This document shows, piece after piece, positions 16,744 to 25,235 of a stretch of DNA of 64,000 nt; position 1 is the first letter of the stretch; every line of letters starts with the position of its first letter. A model generated the notes under the pieces. The model did no database searches. It was not told the DNA's origin and saw only the letters and a program-made list of their open reading frames with translations. The position numbers and the translations under genes are program-made. Source of the DNA: Paenibacillus camelliae (lineage in GTDB: Bacteria; Bacillota; Bacilli; Paenibacillales; Paenibacillaceae); contig NZ_JAMBNY010000011.1 of the NCBI RefSeq assembly GCF_023715345.1, forward strand, positions 98,541-162,540, given 5' to 3'.

Positions 16744-16801
16744 TATCACATATACATTAAAAATGTAATATATATTTTACTTTTTTAATGTATATGTGAT
16801 A
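16744..16801. promoter_or_regulatory. Perfect 20-bp inverted repeat upstream of the XRE operon
   Basis: Arms TATCACATATACATT-AAAAA (16744-16763) and the exact reverse complement (16782-16801) flank an 18-bp A/T spacer. The position, 28 bp before the XRE start codon, and the perfect dyad suggest a two-dimer operator overlapping the promoter. Confidence 0.65.
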
Positions 16802-16843
16802 AGAAATATATATTTAACATTAATTTTGTCCATTAAGTAATGA

Positions 16844-16892
16844 AAGCCGAGCCGAATTCAGGAGATGATTAACCTGAAACTTTGGCTCGGCT
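16844..16892 (-). terminator. Hairpin terminator downstream of the MerR gene
   Basis: AAGCCGAGCC pairs with GGCTCGGCT around an interior AGG...CCT stem. It lies 55 nt past the MerR-type gene stop, in the same sequence family as the hairpins at 14031 and 17778. Confidence 0.65.
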
Positions 16893-16946
16893 AACTGTGC
16901 CTACTTATATAGCTTATAGGTTAGTCAATAACCTCAATGCCCATAC

Positions 16947-17678
16947 TTAGCTATTCCTCTGTTCACGCTGATGACGGGTAATCTTACGCTGAATTAGCTC
17001 CTCAATGACCTGCTCCATAAATTTCTCTTCTTCCTTATTAAAGGCAGAAGGAAATAAATATGGGTTAGGCTCAACAATAGGCTTCATCGTGGATACCATC
17101 GCTTCGGCATGGTCAAGCACTTTAGGGTCACTCGGTGCTTTTCCCTCTTGAATGTATCGCTTCATTGTACTCGTCCATATGGTCATTTCCTTATCGGCTT
17201 CAAGCTGCACGTTGCTTGCGTGGATCTTATTCAATGCCGAAACTGCCTCATGCTCACGTAACCAGCGATTACGTGCATCCTCATTTTTTAAGGCATGAAT
17301 AAGCACAAGCAGAGAGTCATGGTCGATTGCTTCCTGGCCCGTAGCAGTTCTTTGCACGCGGGCAATGATTTCTAGCACCGAGTCAATCTGTTTTCGTTTT
17401 TCTTCCAGCAGCTTTGCCTGAATGTCCAGTTTGCTCGATAGATCTTGCTGAGACAGCTTAAGATGCTCGGAAATTTCCAGCAGTGGCACATCTAAAAATT
17501 TTAGCACTAATATTTTTTGAAGCTCGGCAATGGAGCTATCGTCATACTTCCGATGCCCATGCTCCGTGTACTCCGAAGGCTTCAACAGCCCAATTTGATC
17601 ATAGTGACGTAATGTGCGCTCCGTGATTCCTGTCAGCTTTGCAAATTCCCCAATAGAGTATTTTTTCTCCATCATCAT
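16947..17678 (-). CDS. MerR-family transcriptional regulator
   Basis: A 243-aa regulator. The N-terminal winged helix has YSIGEFAKLTGITERTLRHYDQIGLLKPSEYTEHGHRKYDD (residues 6-46), the MerR signature. A dimerisation coiled coil (about 85-115, KLLEEKRKQIDSVLEIIARVQ) and a TipAS-like helical C-terminal domain (about 125-243) follow. This suggests it senses a hydrophobic or peptide-like ligand. AAGGGAG precedes the ATG, and a palindromic operator sits at 17712-17732. It probably regulates itself; no other target is adjacent. Confidence 0.88.
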   Translation of the reverse strand: MMMEKKYSIGEFAKLTGITERTLRHYDQIGLLKPSEYTEHGHRKYDDSSIAELQKILVLKFLDVPLLEISEHLKLSQQDLSSKLDIQAKLLEEKRKQIDSVLEIIARVQRTATGQEAIDHDSLLVLIHALKNEDARNRWLREHEAVSALNKIHASNVQLEADKEMTIWTSTMKRYIQEGKAPSDPKVLDHAEAMVSTMKPIVEPNPYLFPSAFNKEEEKFMEQVIEELIQRKITRHQREQRNS

Positions 17679-17711
17679 TTACTGTTCACTCCCTTTCAGT
17701 ATGAACGATAT

Positions 17712-17732
17712 CACTTGACGTTACGTCAAGTG
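17712..17732 (-). promoter_or_regulatory. MerR-type operator/promoter
   Basis: A perfect dyad has arms CACTTGACG and CGTCAAGTG with a 3-bp centre. The minus strand reads TTGACG, then about 19 nt, then TCATAC/CATACT, i.e. the over-long spacer bridged by the dyad that is typical of MerR-controlled promoters. Confidence 0.6.
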
Positions 17733-17777
17733 CAAGTGCATTTTTAGATGTGTTGGAACATTTGAACTGAAAACAGA

Positions 17778-17821
17778 AAGCCAAGCAAACGTCGGGATAT
17801 CATCCTGCATCTGCTCGGCTT
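17778..17821 (-). terminator. Hairpin terminator of the P-loop kinase gene
   Basis: AAGCCAAGCA pairs with TGCTCGGCTT, with an inner GGGAT/ATCC stem. It is 25 nt beyond the stop at 17847. Confidence 0.65.
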
Positions 17822-17846
17822 CAGTATGGTTTTAGTCGTGAACACA

Positions 17847-18350
17847 TCAAGTTGAAAATCGCTGAATAATAACGTCCGCTGCTTGCTCTGCTGTGATGCT
17901 CGACACATCCACTTTCGTTGTATTCAGTTTTTCATATAGCGGAATGCGCGCTAAGCTTCTTAATATTATATCTTCCGTACGATGTCCGGCAGCTACATCC
18001 TTCATCAGTCGCTTAGTTAATGCATCCCTACTACAAACTAAGGATATGGGATGAACCTTGCAGCAATCTGTATCAAGACGTGAAATAATGTCGTCAACAA
18101 TGGCTTGCTCATGCATAACCCAGCAAAACACAATATGGTTAAAAGCCGAGCACTTGATAAAGTTATTCAAAAGAAAGCATATATTTTGCATAACCATCTC
18201 TTTGGTTTCTTCGGTCACTTGAAATGGATTCATATCCCAGCACCAGTCCCCGTCAAGAAACACGCTGTTGTTCAATTTGTTCTTTAGCATTTGGCAGGTC
18301 GTTGTTTTACCAACGCCCATCGTACCGCCAATCAGATAGATATGTTTCAT
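17847..18350 (-). CDS. P-loop nucleotide kinase-like protein
   Basis: A 167-aa single-domain ATPase of the AAA_17/AAA_33 nucleotide-kinase group. Walker A GGTMGVGKTTTC lies at residues 8-19. FLDGDWCWDMNPFQV (around 34-48) resembles the acceptor-binding segment of small-molecule kinases, and the lid has RSLARIPLYEKLNTTKVDVSS. Very Cys-rich for its size. Relatives are annotated as nucleotide kinases or AAA-family proteins; the phosphate acceptor is unknown. Confidence 0.82.
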   Translation of the reverse strand: MKHIYLIGGTMGVGKTTTCQMLKNKLNNSVFLDGDWCWDMNPFQVTEETKEMVMQNICFLLNNFIKCSAFNHIVFCWVMHEQAIVDDIISRLDTDCCKVHPISLVCSRDALTKRLMKDVAAGHRTEDIILRSLARIPLYEKLNTTKVDVSSITAEQAADVIIQRFST

Positions 18351-18600
18351 ATCGAGGCCCTCTACCTTCTAATGAGTTTATCTATCGTTCGTTATACTAT
18401 AATATTTCGCTGTAAACAAGCTTAGGTCGTTATCGTAACATACCGAGCAATAAGCAGGAGAATATGCTAAAAACCGGCTGAGCTATGATGAAAATACTAT
18501 CTGAATGAATATAGTTATAAATTTTTAATGTAGACTAATTTGAAACAATTTAAACGAACCTTTATGATGATAAAGAACAACTGGAGAGGAGAATAACAAC

Positions 18601-19065
18601 ATGACAACAGAAACATCACCAAACGAACTTCGAAATTTTACCGTATCCACTGAAATATTCTTCAAGCCGAACCTTGATATTTATGCCCAAATGACTTATA
18701 TCGTCCTTAGCTCCAGCACGTCTGATGCTGCTTCGCTAACGATCGAAGAGATTGCGAAGAAAGGGCGCATGTCGGCGAAGCAAGCGGTCAAATCAATGCA
18801 GGCGCTGATAGAAGAGAAGCTTATTCCACATAAATTGTTCCGTAAGATGATTGGAGAGTTCCAGGATGACCGCCTATCCTGGGCTGCTAAGGGGCTGCTT
18901 ACCTACTGTAAGGAGAATCCAAGCATTACCATTTCAGAGCTTCTGGACCTTTCCGATCAATCTGGCGAGGACGAAAACAGCATTCGCAAGGCACTCTTAG
19001 AGCTTGAACGGCACGGCTATTTCGAGGAGCTGCCAGAGCTGCGGAAATTGTTACATAGTCAATAA
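18601..19065 (+). CDS. Winged-helix DNA-binding protein of unknown role
   Basis: A 154-aa protein with two helix-turn-helix-like segments. The first (about 45-80) is SLTIEEIAKKGRMSAKQAVKSMQALIEEKLI, and the second (about 110-150) is SITISELLDLSDQSGEDENSIRKALLELERHGYF. The arrangement recalls helix-turn-helix domain proteins related to replication-initiation or DnaD-like adaptors. GGAGAGGAG precedes the ATG. The IS3-family element lies 27 bp beyond its stop. Confidence 0.75.
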   Translation: MTTETSPNELRNFTVSTEIFFKPNLDIYAQMTYIVLSSSTSDAASLTIEEIAKKGRMSAKQAVKSMQALIEEKLIPHKLFRKMIGEFQDDRLSWAAKGLLTYCKENPSITISELLDLSDQSGEDENSIRKALLELERHGYFEELPELRKLLHSQ

Positions 19066-19213
19066 AATATAAAAAAGCAGGTCAATTCCTCTGAAGTGCA
19101 CCCCAATTGTTAGACACTAAAATGTACCCAATAAGATGGACACTTGAAAAAGGTCATCTTATTGGGTCTTTTTTTGTTTATAATGAAAAAAACAACAATC
19201 GGAGCGGATGTAT

Positions 19214-19639
19214 ATGAGCAAACAATTATTTACAAAACAACAACAGGAACAATTAAGACAGAATCCTCATGTAAAAAGAGTTAGCGAAAAAGCAATTACG
19301 TATACGGACGCATTTAAGCAGTTATTTACTCATGAAAATGAGCAAGGGAAACTCCCCTCTCAAATTTTTGAAGAAGCTGGGTTTGATGCAGAAGTGTTAG
19401 GGACGACACGCATCTGGAAGGCTTCTAGTCGTTGGCGTGCAGCTTATAAGGATAACGGAGTAGCGGGATTAGAGGATACACGTAAGCACAGTTCTGGTCG
19501 CCCGTTAGAGCGTGAGTTAAGCATCGAAGAGAAATATGCACGTTTAGAGGCGAAGATGAAATTAGTACAAGCGGAGAATGAACTATTAAAAAAGCTCGAT
19601 CAACTAGAAAGGCAGATGATGAAAAAGAAATCCTATTAA
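19214..19639 (+). CDS. IS3-family transposase OrfA
   Basis: A 141-aa HTH protein of the IS150 group. The N-terminal segment is unusual in length, followed by the HTH (FEEAGFDAEVLGTTRIWKASSRWRAAYKDNGVAGLEDTRK) and the C-terminal leucine-zipper-like LEAKMKLVQAENELLKKLDQLERQM used for multimerisation. ATG at 19214 is preferred over 19208 from the GGAG spacing. Binds the terminal inverted repeats as part of OrfAB. Confidence 0.88.
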   Translation: MSKQLFTKQQQEQLRQNPHVKRVSEKAITYTDAFKQLFTHENEQGKLPSQIFEEAGFDAEVLGTTRIWKASSRWRAAYKDNGVAGLEDTRKHSSGRPLERELSIEEKYARLEAKMKLVQAENELLKKLDQLERQMMKKKSY

Positions 19640-20547
19640 GTACCAGTCAGAAATTTCAACTCATTTATCATATCATTGAGAAATATCAATTAAAACGTCT
19701 TGCTAGCTATCTTTGTAAACTCACAGGCGTATCACGTTCAGGCTATTATGGTTATTTCAAAGAAGAGGCAGTACGCAATCGGATAAAGCGTGAGGAAGCC
19801 GATATGAAATTGAGAGCGATCATTCTAAAAGCCTATCGTTTCCGCCATCGCAACAAAGGGGCACGTCAAATTAAAATGACGTTAGAAAATCAATATCAGA
19901 TTGTATTTAACTTAAAACGAATTCGTCGTATTATGAAAAAGTTTTCAATCCTATGTCCGATTCGAAAAGCCAATCCATACCGAAGAATGGCGAAAGCAAC
20001 AAAGGAACATCGAACATGTCCAAACCTGCTACAACGTCAGTTTAAGCAAGGGGTAGCAGGAAAAGTATTATTAACGGACATTACCTATTTAACGTATAGA
20101 TACGGCAAGCGTGCCTATTTGTCTACCATAAAAGATGCCGAAACCAATGAAATTTTAGCCTATGAAGTATCCGATAAAATCACATTAGATATTGCAATCA
20201 ACACGCTCCAAAAATTGAAGTTAAAACACCGTCATTTAACCAAAGATGCTATTATTCATTCCGATCAAGGTGTGCACTATACGAATCCGAAATTTCAAAA
20301 GATGGTAAAGAAAATGAAGTTAGGTCAATCGATGTCACGTAGAGGGAATTGTTGGGATAATGCCCGGCAAGAATCCTTCTTTGGTCATTTTAAAGATGAA
20401 ACGAGAATCAATATTTGTGAAACGTTAGACGAGTTTAGACAAGAAATTAAAGACTATATAATCTATTACAATCATTATCGTGGTCAGTGGAATCTAAATA
20501 AGCTGCCGCCTGCAAAATACAGACAGCAGCTTATTCAAGTTGCCTGA
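19582..20547 (+). CDS. IS3-family transposase OrfB (rve integrase domain), expressed by -1 frameshift
   Basis: An open frame of 321 codons lies in the -1 phase relative to orfA. The A_AAA_AAG slippery heptamer is at 19588-19594 inside the orfA leucine zipper and would give an OrfAB fusion of about 450 aa. The HTH_21 region includes YHIIEKYQLKRLASYLCKLTGVSRSGYYGYF. The rve core has catalytic Asp in LLTDITYLTY, Asp in IIHSDQGVHY and Glu in NARQESFFGHFKDE. A later ATG at 19804 would drop the HTH_21 part and is unlikely to be the functional start. Confidence 0.88.
   Translation, partial: TIKKARSTRKADDEKEILLSTSQKFQLIYHIIEKYQLKRLASYLCKLTGVSRSGYYGYFKEEAVRNRIKREEADMKLRAIILKAYRFRHRNKGARQIKMTLENQYQIVFNLKRIRRIMKKFSILCPIRKANPYRRMAKATKEHRTCPNLLQRQFKQGVAGKVLLTDITYLTYRYGKRAYLSTIKDAETNEILAYEVSDKITLDIAINTLQKLKLKHRHLTKDAIIHSDQGVHYTNPKFQKMVKKMKLGQSMSRRGNCWDNARQESFFGHFKDETRINICETLDEFRQEIKDYIIYYNHYRGQWNLNKLPPAKYRQQLIQVA
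19588..19594 (+). promoter_or_regulatory. Programmed -1 ribosomal frameshift site
   Basis: AAAAAAG in the orfA frame reads TTA-AAA-AAG, the canonical A_AAA_AAG slippery heptamer of IS3-family elements. Shifting back one base continues into the orfB frame, which is open from 19582. Confidence 0.75.
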
Positions 20548-20767
20548 CCTTTTAATAATTGTCCTTTACAAAGGGTACATTTCAATACCTTATTTTCTTT
20601 GTTACGACTTTTTTTCTAGAAAATTCATTACCACATTTTAGAGCAGTTGTTATTTAACTATGCTGCCTTATAACGTGATAAGCCACCGGTATAATTTGTG
20701 GCAGTCTCATTGGTTTCCTTTCCCCCAATTCCGTTCCACGTTAGTTGAAGGTACAGAGATTAATATA

Positions 20768-21499
20768 TTATGAATTGAATACTTCTCTATTTGTTTCAAT
20801 AACATCATGAATTGAAAATGTACCTCCTGAAGCTACCAGCTTTTCCATCACCTTATCACGCAGAACTGGCGCTTTTTCTTTATTAGCTTTAGTTAAAGCT
20901 ATAGTTAATTCCTCTATGGTGAGTTCTGTGCAGTATGCAGGAGTTCCAGGCTGTTGTCTCCATGAATCGTTTAAAGAACCACCATCTACGGCATCGAAGC
21001 CTAGATCGTTTGCTACACCCATAATGATTTGTTTATGGGATAGGTTATCCCCAGCAACCGCTATAGCAATGCGTCCATTCGTCCCCTCGGGAGTTCCATG
21101 ATGCTCTAACGTATAGGCTAAGAAATTGTTGAATGCTTTAATGATGGGTTTTCCTAAATGTTTGGATACCCAAACACTTTCAACCATCCCGTTCTCAACT
21201 TCTTCGATTTTACCGCTCAATTGAGGATAATAATTTGAAGTGTCAACAATGACGACTTCCTCCCCAACTTTATCAATAATGTTGCGAATGCTTGGCAGTG
21301 CATGGAAAGGAATAGATATTACTAGAACATCAATATTTGTAATTACATCCTCTACACTTACGGGTGTTGCTGCAAGTACTTTTCCTTCTAGCCGTTCAAT
21401 CCCACGAGCATCTGCAATTTTAACATCATGTCCACTCCCAACAAGTTTTTTTGCGATGTTCGAAGCGATTGGTCCTGCACCTATAATTCCAACATTCAT
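20768..21499 (-). CDS. NAD(P)-binding F420-dependent-type oxidoreductase
   Basis: A 243-aa protein of the F420_oxidored (NADPH:F420 reductase-like) family. The N-terminal Rossmann motif is NVGIIGAGPIASNIAKKLVGSGHDVKIADARG. DVLVISIPFHALPSI and VIVDTSNYYP follow, and KAFNNFLAYTLE lies near residue 125. ATG at 21499 is chosen over 21505 from the GGAG spacing. Last gene of the MarR-controlled detoxification group. F420 itself is not expected in this lineage, so the natural substrate is uncertain. Confidence 0.82.
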   Translation of the reverse strand: MNVGIIGAGPIASNIAKKLVGSGHDVKIADARGIERLEGKVLAATPVSVEDVITNIDVLVISIPFHALPSIRNIIDKVGEEVVIVDTSNYYPQLSGKIEEVENGMVESVWVSKHLGKPIIKAFNNFLAYTLEHHGTPEGTNGRIAIAVAGDNLSHKQIIMGVANDLGFDAVDGGSLNDSWRQQPGTPAYCTELTIEELTIALTKANKEKAPVLRDKVMEKLVASGGTFSIHDVIETNREVFNS

Positions 21500-21565
21500 T
21501 TTCATTTCTCCATTCTATATTTTATTTGAACTTAGCGATCGTCTCATCGGTTGCCATCGTGTATA

Positions 21566-22999
21566 TCAATGTATGGATTTCATCGTCTCGCCATTCACTA
21601 CGACGCGACGGATGAAGATTGCCATAACCAAGCCAATCAATGCGATAATCATCGTAAACAAGAACACATTTTGAGCTCCAGCCGTCATCGCGTTTGCAAT
21701 TTCAGTCTGCTTGGACGGGGCGGAGGAGCCATGCAAATATTTCTCCATACCGCCAGTAAGGATACTGATTGCAACTGCTGTTCCAATCGCGCCTCCAACC
21801 TGCTGCAGTGTGTTCATGACTGCAGTGCCGTGCGGATATAATTCCGGCGGTAATTGATTTAGCCCGTTCGTTTGAGCTGGCGTCCAAATTAAGGCTATCC
21901 CAATCGTGAGCCCGATATGCAAAGCAATGATAAATGCCACTGTAGAGGTAACGGATATCGTTGTAAAGAACCATAACATGGCTGTAAGGATAACGAGCCC
22001 GGGAATAACAAGCCATTTTGGTCCATATTTATCGAATAAACGCCCCACATATGGTTGGATGAGACCGCTTAGTACACTACCCGGCAAAAGCATGAGTCCC
22101 GTGATTAACACAGACAGTTCTTTACCAGTTTGCAGAAACATCGGAAGTATAATCGTGCTCGACATACTGATCAACATACATGACATGATAAGAAGCATCC
22201 CAATAACGTACATTGGATACTTGAAAACGCGCAGATTCAACATTGGGTTGCTCATATTCTGTCGCAGTATGAAAAATAACAGTGCGACGAGCCCGATGGC
22301 GATTGATATGATCACAACCATGCTACTCCAACCTTCAGATCCTTCGCCTGCCTTACTGAAGCCAAAGACAACTCCTCCGAAGCCAATCGTTGACAATAAA
22401 ACAGATAGTAGATCAATCCGAGGCTTAGTGACATCAGTAACGTTTTTCAAATACTTAAGCCCTATCAAAAACCCTATAACCAAAAGTGGTAACGATATCC
22501 AAAAGATGTAATGCCATGTAAAATATTCTATTAACAGACCGCCTATTGTCGGTCCAGAAGCTGGTGCGACCATGATAACAAGTGAGACCAATCCCATTGC
22601 CGCCCCCCGCTTTTCCGGTGGATATATAACAAGAACAGTATTAAATATGAGTGGAAGTAACAATCCCATCCCTATCGCTTGCAAAACTCTGGCGAACATC
22701 AACATTTCAAAATTGAATGCGAGCGCCGCAATCAATGTACCTACAATTAAACTAATGACCGAACCTGCGAACAGCTTCCTCGTCGAAAACATCTGCAACA
22801 GTAATCCACTCATTGGCATTAAAATGCCAAGAGTCAACATAAAACCAGTTGTTAACCACTGTGCGGTCGCAGCCAAAATTTGGAACACTTCCATTAAATT
22901 AGTCAATGCTATATTTAGAGAGGTTTCGTTAAACATGCCAACAGCACCGCATATAAGTAACGCTGTCAAGATGGCAAGCGTATTGTATTGATTCTTCAA
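21566..22999 (-). CDS. DHA2-family MFS drug efflux transporter
   Basis: A 477-aa, 14-TM drug:H+ antiporter of the EmrB/QacA group. It contains the motif-C-like APASGPTIGGLL, ARVLQAIGMGLLLPL and the C-terminal GTAVMNTLQQVGGAIGTAVAISIL that define DHA2 pumps. I place the start at TTG 22999 (MKNQYNTLAIL) because AGGAGA lies 7 nt upstream; upstream in-frame starts cover that site. It lies between the nitroreductase and F420-type oxidoreductase genes, probably exporting the compound that induces the operon. Confidence 0.9.
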   Translation of the reverse strand: MKNQYNTLAILTALLICGAVGMFNETSLNIALTNLMEVFQILAATAQWLTTGFMLTLGILMPMSGLLLQMFSTRKLFAGSVISLIVGTLIAALAFNFEMLMFARVLQAIGMGLLLPLIFNTVLVIYPPEKRGAAMGLVSLVIMVAPASGPTIGGLLIEYFTWHYIFWISLPLLVIGFLIGLKYLKNVTDVTKPRIDLLSVLLSTIGFGGVVFGFSKAGEGSEGWSSMVVIISIAIGLVALLFFILRQNMSNPMLNLRVFKYPMYVIGMLLIMSCMLISMSSTIILPMFLQTGKELSVLITGLMLLPGSVLSGLIQPYVGRLFDKYGPKWLVIPGLVILTAMLWFFTTISVTSTVAFIIALHIGLTIGIALIWTPAQTNGLNQLPPELYPHGTAVMNTLQQVGGAIGTAVAISILTGGMEKYLHGSSAPSKQTEIANAMTAGAQNVFLFTMIIALIGLVMAIFIRRVVVNGETMKSIH

Positions 23000-23039
23000 T
23001 TTATATCTCCTCATAAATCTATGTTTAATTAATATCAGA

Positions 23040-23780
23040 TTAATTTTTAGCAAATCCTTGTTTGTTTAAATACTCAAGCATTAAGGGGAGTCTACTTCTA
23101 TCAAGATGATCCTCAATATGATCTTTCCATCCTTTTACTTTCTTTACTGTGAAAGGCGCTTTAATAGGACGATCTTGATAATATTCACGCATCTGTTGGT
23201 CATATGCTGCTAATTTTTCTTCATCTAGAGATTGATACTGATTATCAAACATGACCATCGATTGAGGCAAACGCGGTTTCAGTCCTGGCTTCTCTCTAGC
23301 AGGATTTCCTATGCATAGCCCTACTAAAGGAATCACATACTTTGGCAAATTTAATACCTCGGTTAATTCAGTAATATTAGCTCTTACTCCACCAATATAA
23401 ACACCACCGAGTCCCATGGATTCTGCTGCAGTCAATGCATTTTGAGCCATTAGGCCAGCATCGAATGAGCCGATTAAAAGATATTCAATATATCCAAGGT
23501 CAACATTCGGGGCAATTTGATGATTTCGGTTAAAATCTGCACAAAAAACCCAAAACTCTGCTGCTTCTTCGATATAAGGTTGATTTACAGAAAGTTTCAT
23601 CACTTTTTTTCGTAGTTCTGGATCTGTAATTCTAATGATGGAGACCACTTGCAAAAGGCTGAATGATGAAGTTTGATTAGCTGCCTTAAAGATTGCATCT
23701 CTTTGTTCCTCTGTCAGTGGTTGATCTGTGTAAGACCGAACAGATGAATGATTATGAAGCAATTCAATCGTATTATTCAT
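23040..23780 (-). CDS. NfsA-type FMN-dependent NADPH nitroreductase
   Basis: A 246-aa nitroreductase of the NfsA/frp group. The N-terminal HSSVRSYTDQPLTEEQRDAIFKAANQTSS contributes FMN-phosphate contacts, and LTAAESMGLGGVYIGGVRANI (about 135-155) and VIPLVGLCIGNPA (about 165-180) are family signatures. The family reduces nitroaromatics, quinones and azo compounds. ATG at 23780 (GGAG, 8 nt) is preferred over GTG at 23789. Second gene after the operator-bearing promoter. Confidence 0.9.
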   Translation of the reverse strand: MNNTIELLHNHSSVRSYTDQPLTEEQRDAIFKAANQTSSFSLLQVVSIIRITDPELRKKVMKLSVNQPYIEEAAEFWVFCADFNRNHQIAPNVDLGYIEYLLIGSFDAGLMAQNALTAAESMGLGGVYIGGVRANITELTEVLNLPKYVIPLVGLCIGNPAREKPGLKPRLPQSMVMFDNQYQSLDEEKLAAYDQQMREYYQDRPIKAPFTVKKVKGWKDHIEDHLDRSRLPLMLEYLNKQGFAKN

Positions 23781-23807
23781 TTGATTCACTCCTCTATTTA
23801 TTTTTCT

Positions 23808-25139
23808 TTATTTCAGCCTTCCGTATTCGTAGGGAACCCCCATATTCTCGCGTAGTGTTTTGCCCTCATATTCTCTGTGAAACAAACCGCGATCCTGCAA
23901 AATTGGGACAACCTGTTCCACAAAATCAGCAACTCCATCATAGGCTATATCGGGAACAACTGAGAATCCGTCACATGCACCAGCCAAAAACCATTCTTCC
24001 AAGAAGTCAGCAACTTGTACGGGGGTACCTGCAACTACCGGATGGTAGTTTATAACCCCATGCGCAAGAACATCTCGAATGGAAAGCCCTTGTTTCAACA
24101 GCTGTAAAGCCTTGGGGGAACGCGGATCTCGCGGGTTGGCGTATGCATTATTCAACAAGTCAGCCGCTAAAGGCTGGTCAATATCTACCACGTTCACTGA
24201 TAGCGGTATACCAATCATGGAACCAAGGTAACTTACTCTGCTTGGAATCTCATCCGGATTAAAACTCATAAGCTGTCTTCGCCGTTCTAAAGCTTCTCCT
24301 TCCGTTGCGGCTAGCGAAAACATAAATCCTGCATACATTTTAATATCATCAGGATTTCGGCCAAATCGAACAGCACTTTGTCGAAGCGCTTGCCTGTGCC
24401 GACGAGCAGATTCTATATCATAAGGATTCGCATAGACACCAGATGCGTACTTCCCCGCCAATTCTAATCCTTCTTTCCCTCCGCCTGCTTGGAAAATAAC
24501 GGGCTGACCTTGCTCGGAAGGTGGGATTGGCAAAGGACCACGAGATGCATAATACTGGCCTTCGAGATTTATAGGTTGAATCTTGTTCATGTCCGCAAAT
24601 TTCCCACCTTCTACATCTAAAGTCCAAGCGTCTGCCTCCCAACTTCCCCATAATGCTTGGACAATTTGTATGCTTTCATGAGCCATGTCATACCGTTCCT
24701 TGCGATTAGCAATCTGAGCACCGAAGTTTGCTGCAGCTAATGGATCGGATGTGGTGACCGCATTCCATCCTACACGTCCATGACTGATAACATCTAATGC
24801 TTTGAACTGACGTGCAATGTTATATGGATAATTGAATGTCGTGGAGAGGGTAGCAACAAGCCCAATATGTTTCGTTTCTCTGGCTACAGCCATTAGCGCT
24901 AACATAGGGTCCATAGGGAACATGGGAGTCTGAGGACCTAAATCATTCGTTAGTGCAGGAGTATCGGCAATAAAAATCATTTGAAACTTTCCTTTTTCAG
25001 CTAACTTTGCCCGTTCCACATAACTATCCGTATTCGTGTAAGCCGCTGGGTCTGTGCCAGGCATTCTCCAGGCGCTGAATTCGGCACCGTACCCTGAAAC
25101 CATTTGTAATGCTAGTTGCATTTCTTTTCTCTTTTTCAT
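23808..25139 (-). CDS. LLM-class flavin-dependent monooxygenase (NtaA/SnaA/DszA family)
   Basis: A 443-aa bacterial-luciferase-like monooxygenase. Landmarks are the opening MQLALQMVSGYGAEFSAWRMPGTDP, NNAYANPRDPRSPKAL, and the flavin-contact segments TLSTTFNYPYNIARQFKALDVISHGRVGWNAVTTSD (about 95-130) and PVIFQAGGGKEGLELAGKYASGVY (about 210-235). Members oxidise substrates such as nitrilotriacetate, dibenzothiophene sulfone or alkanesulfonates with reduced FMN from a partner reductase; here the adjacent nitroreductase could provide it. First gene of the operon, behind two MarR-box repeats. Confidence 0.9.
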   Translation of the reverse strand: MKKRKEMQLALQMVSGYGAEFSAWRMPGTDPAAYTNTDSYVERAKLAEKGKFQMIFIADTPALTNDLGPQTPMFPMDPMLALMAVARETKHIGLVATLSTTFNYPYNIARQFKALDVISHGRVGWNAVTTSDPLAAANFGAQIANRKERYDMAHESIQIVQALWGSWEADAWTLDVEGGKFADMNKIQPINLEGQYYASRGPLPIPPSEQGQPVIFQAGGGKEGLELAGKYASGVYANPYDIESARRHRQALRQSAVRFGRNPDDIKMYAGFMFSLAATEGEALERRRQLMSFNPDEIPSRVSYLGSMIGIPLSVNVVDIDQPLAADLLNNAYANPRDPRSPKALQLLKQGLSIRDVLAHGVINYHPVVAGTPVQVADFLEEWFLAGACDGFSVVPDIAYDGVADFVEQVVPILQDRGLFHREYEGKTLRENMGVPYEYGRLK

Positions 25140-25181
25140 ATGTCTCTTCTCCCTTTATTCTAAATAGGTAGATCAAATTAT

Positions 25182-25219
25182 TTAGCATACTAAGTAATTT
25201 TGGTTAGCATACTAAGTAA
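25182..25219 (-). promoter_or_regulatory. Twin operator boxes upstream of the monooxygenase operon
   Basis: The 16-bp sequence TTAGCATACTAAGTAA occurs twice (25182-25197 and 25204-25219), exactly 22 bp apart. Each contains a TTAG-N4-CTAA dyad. The same dyad (TTAG-CCCA-CTAA) occurs at 25695-25706 in front of marR. This strongly suggests a shared MarR binding site. Confidence 0.7.
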
Positions 25220-25235
25220 CTACGGAAGAGATAAC

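Larger units (their letters stand above)
19092..20584 (+). mobile_element. IS3-family insertion sequence (IS150-like)
   Basis: A 1493-bp element. The left end TGAAGTGCACCC and right end GGGTACATTTCA are imperfect inverted repeats, and the similarity continues for about 28 bp (shared ACCC, GACA and T.A positions). It carries orfA and orfB with a slippery heptamer between them. The DDE triad is intact, so it may be active. It is more A/T-rich than its surroundings. Flanks (...TTCCTC / ATACC...) show no target-site duplication. Confidence 0.88.

Noticed and set aside
21906..22991. Long plus-strand frames opposite the MFS gene
   Set aside because: They are antisense shadows of a clear 14-TM transporter with a better start and codon pattern.
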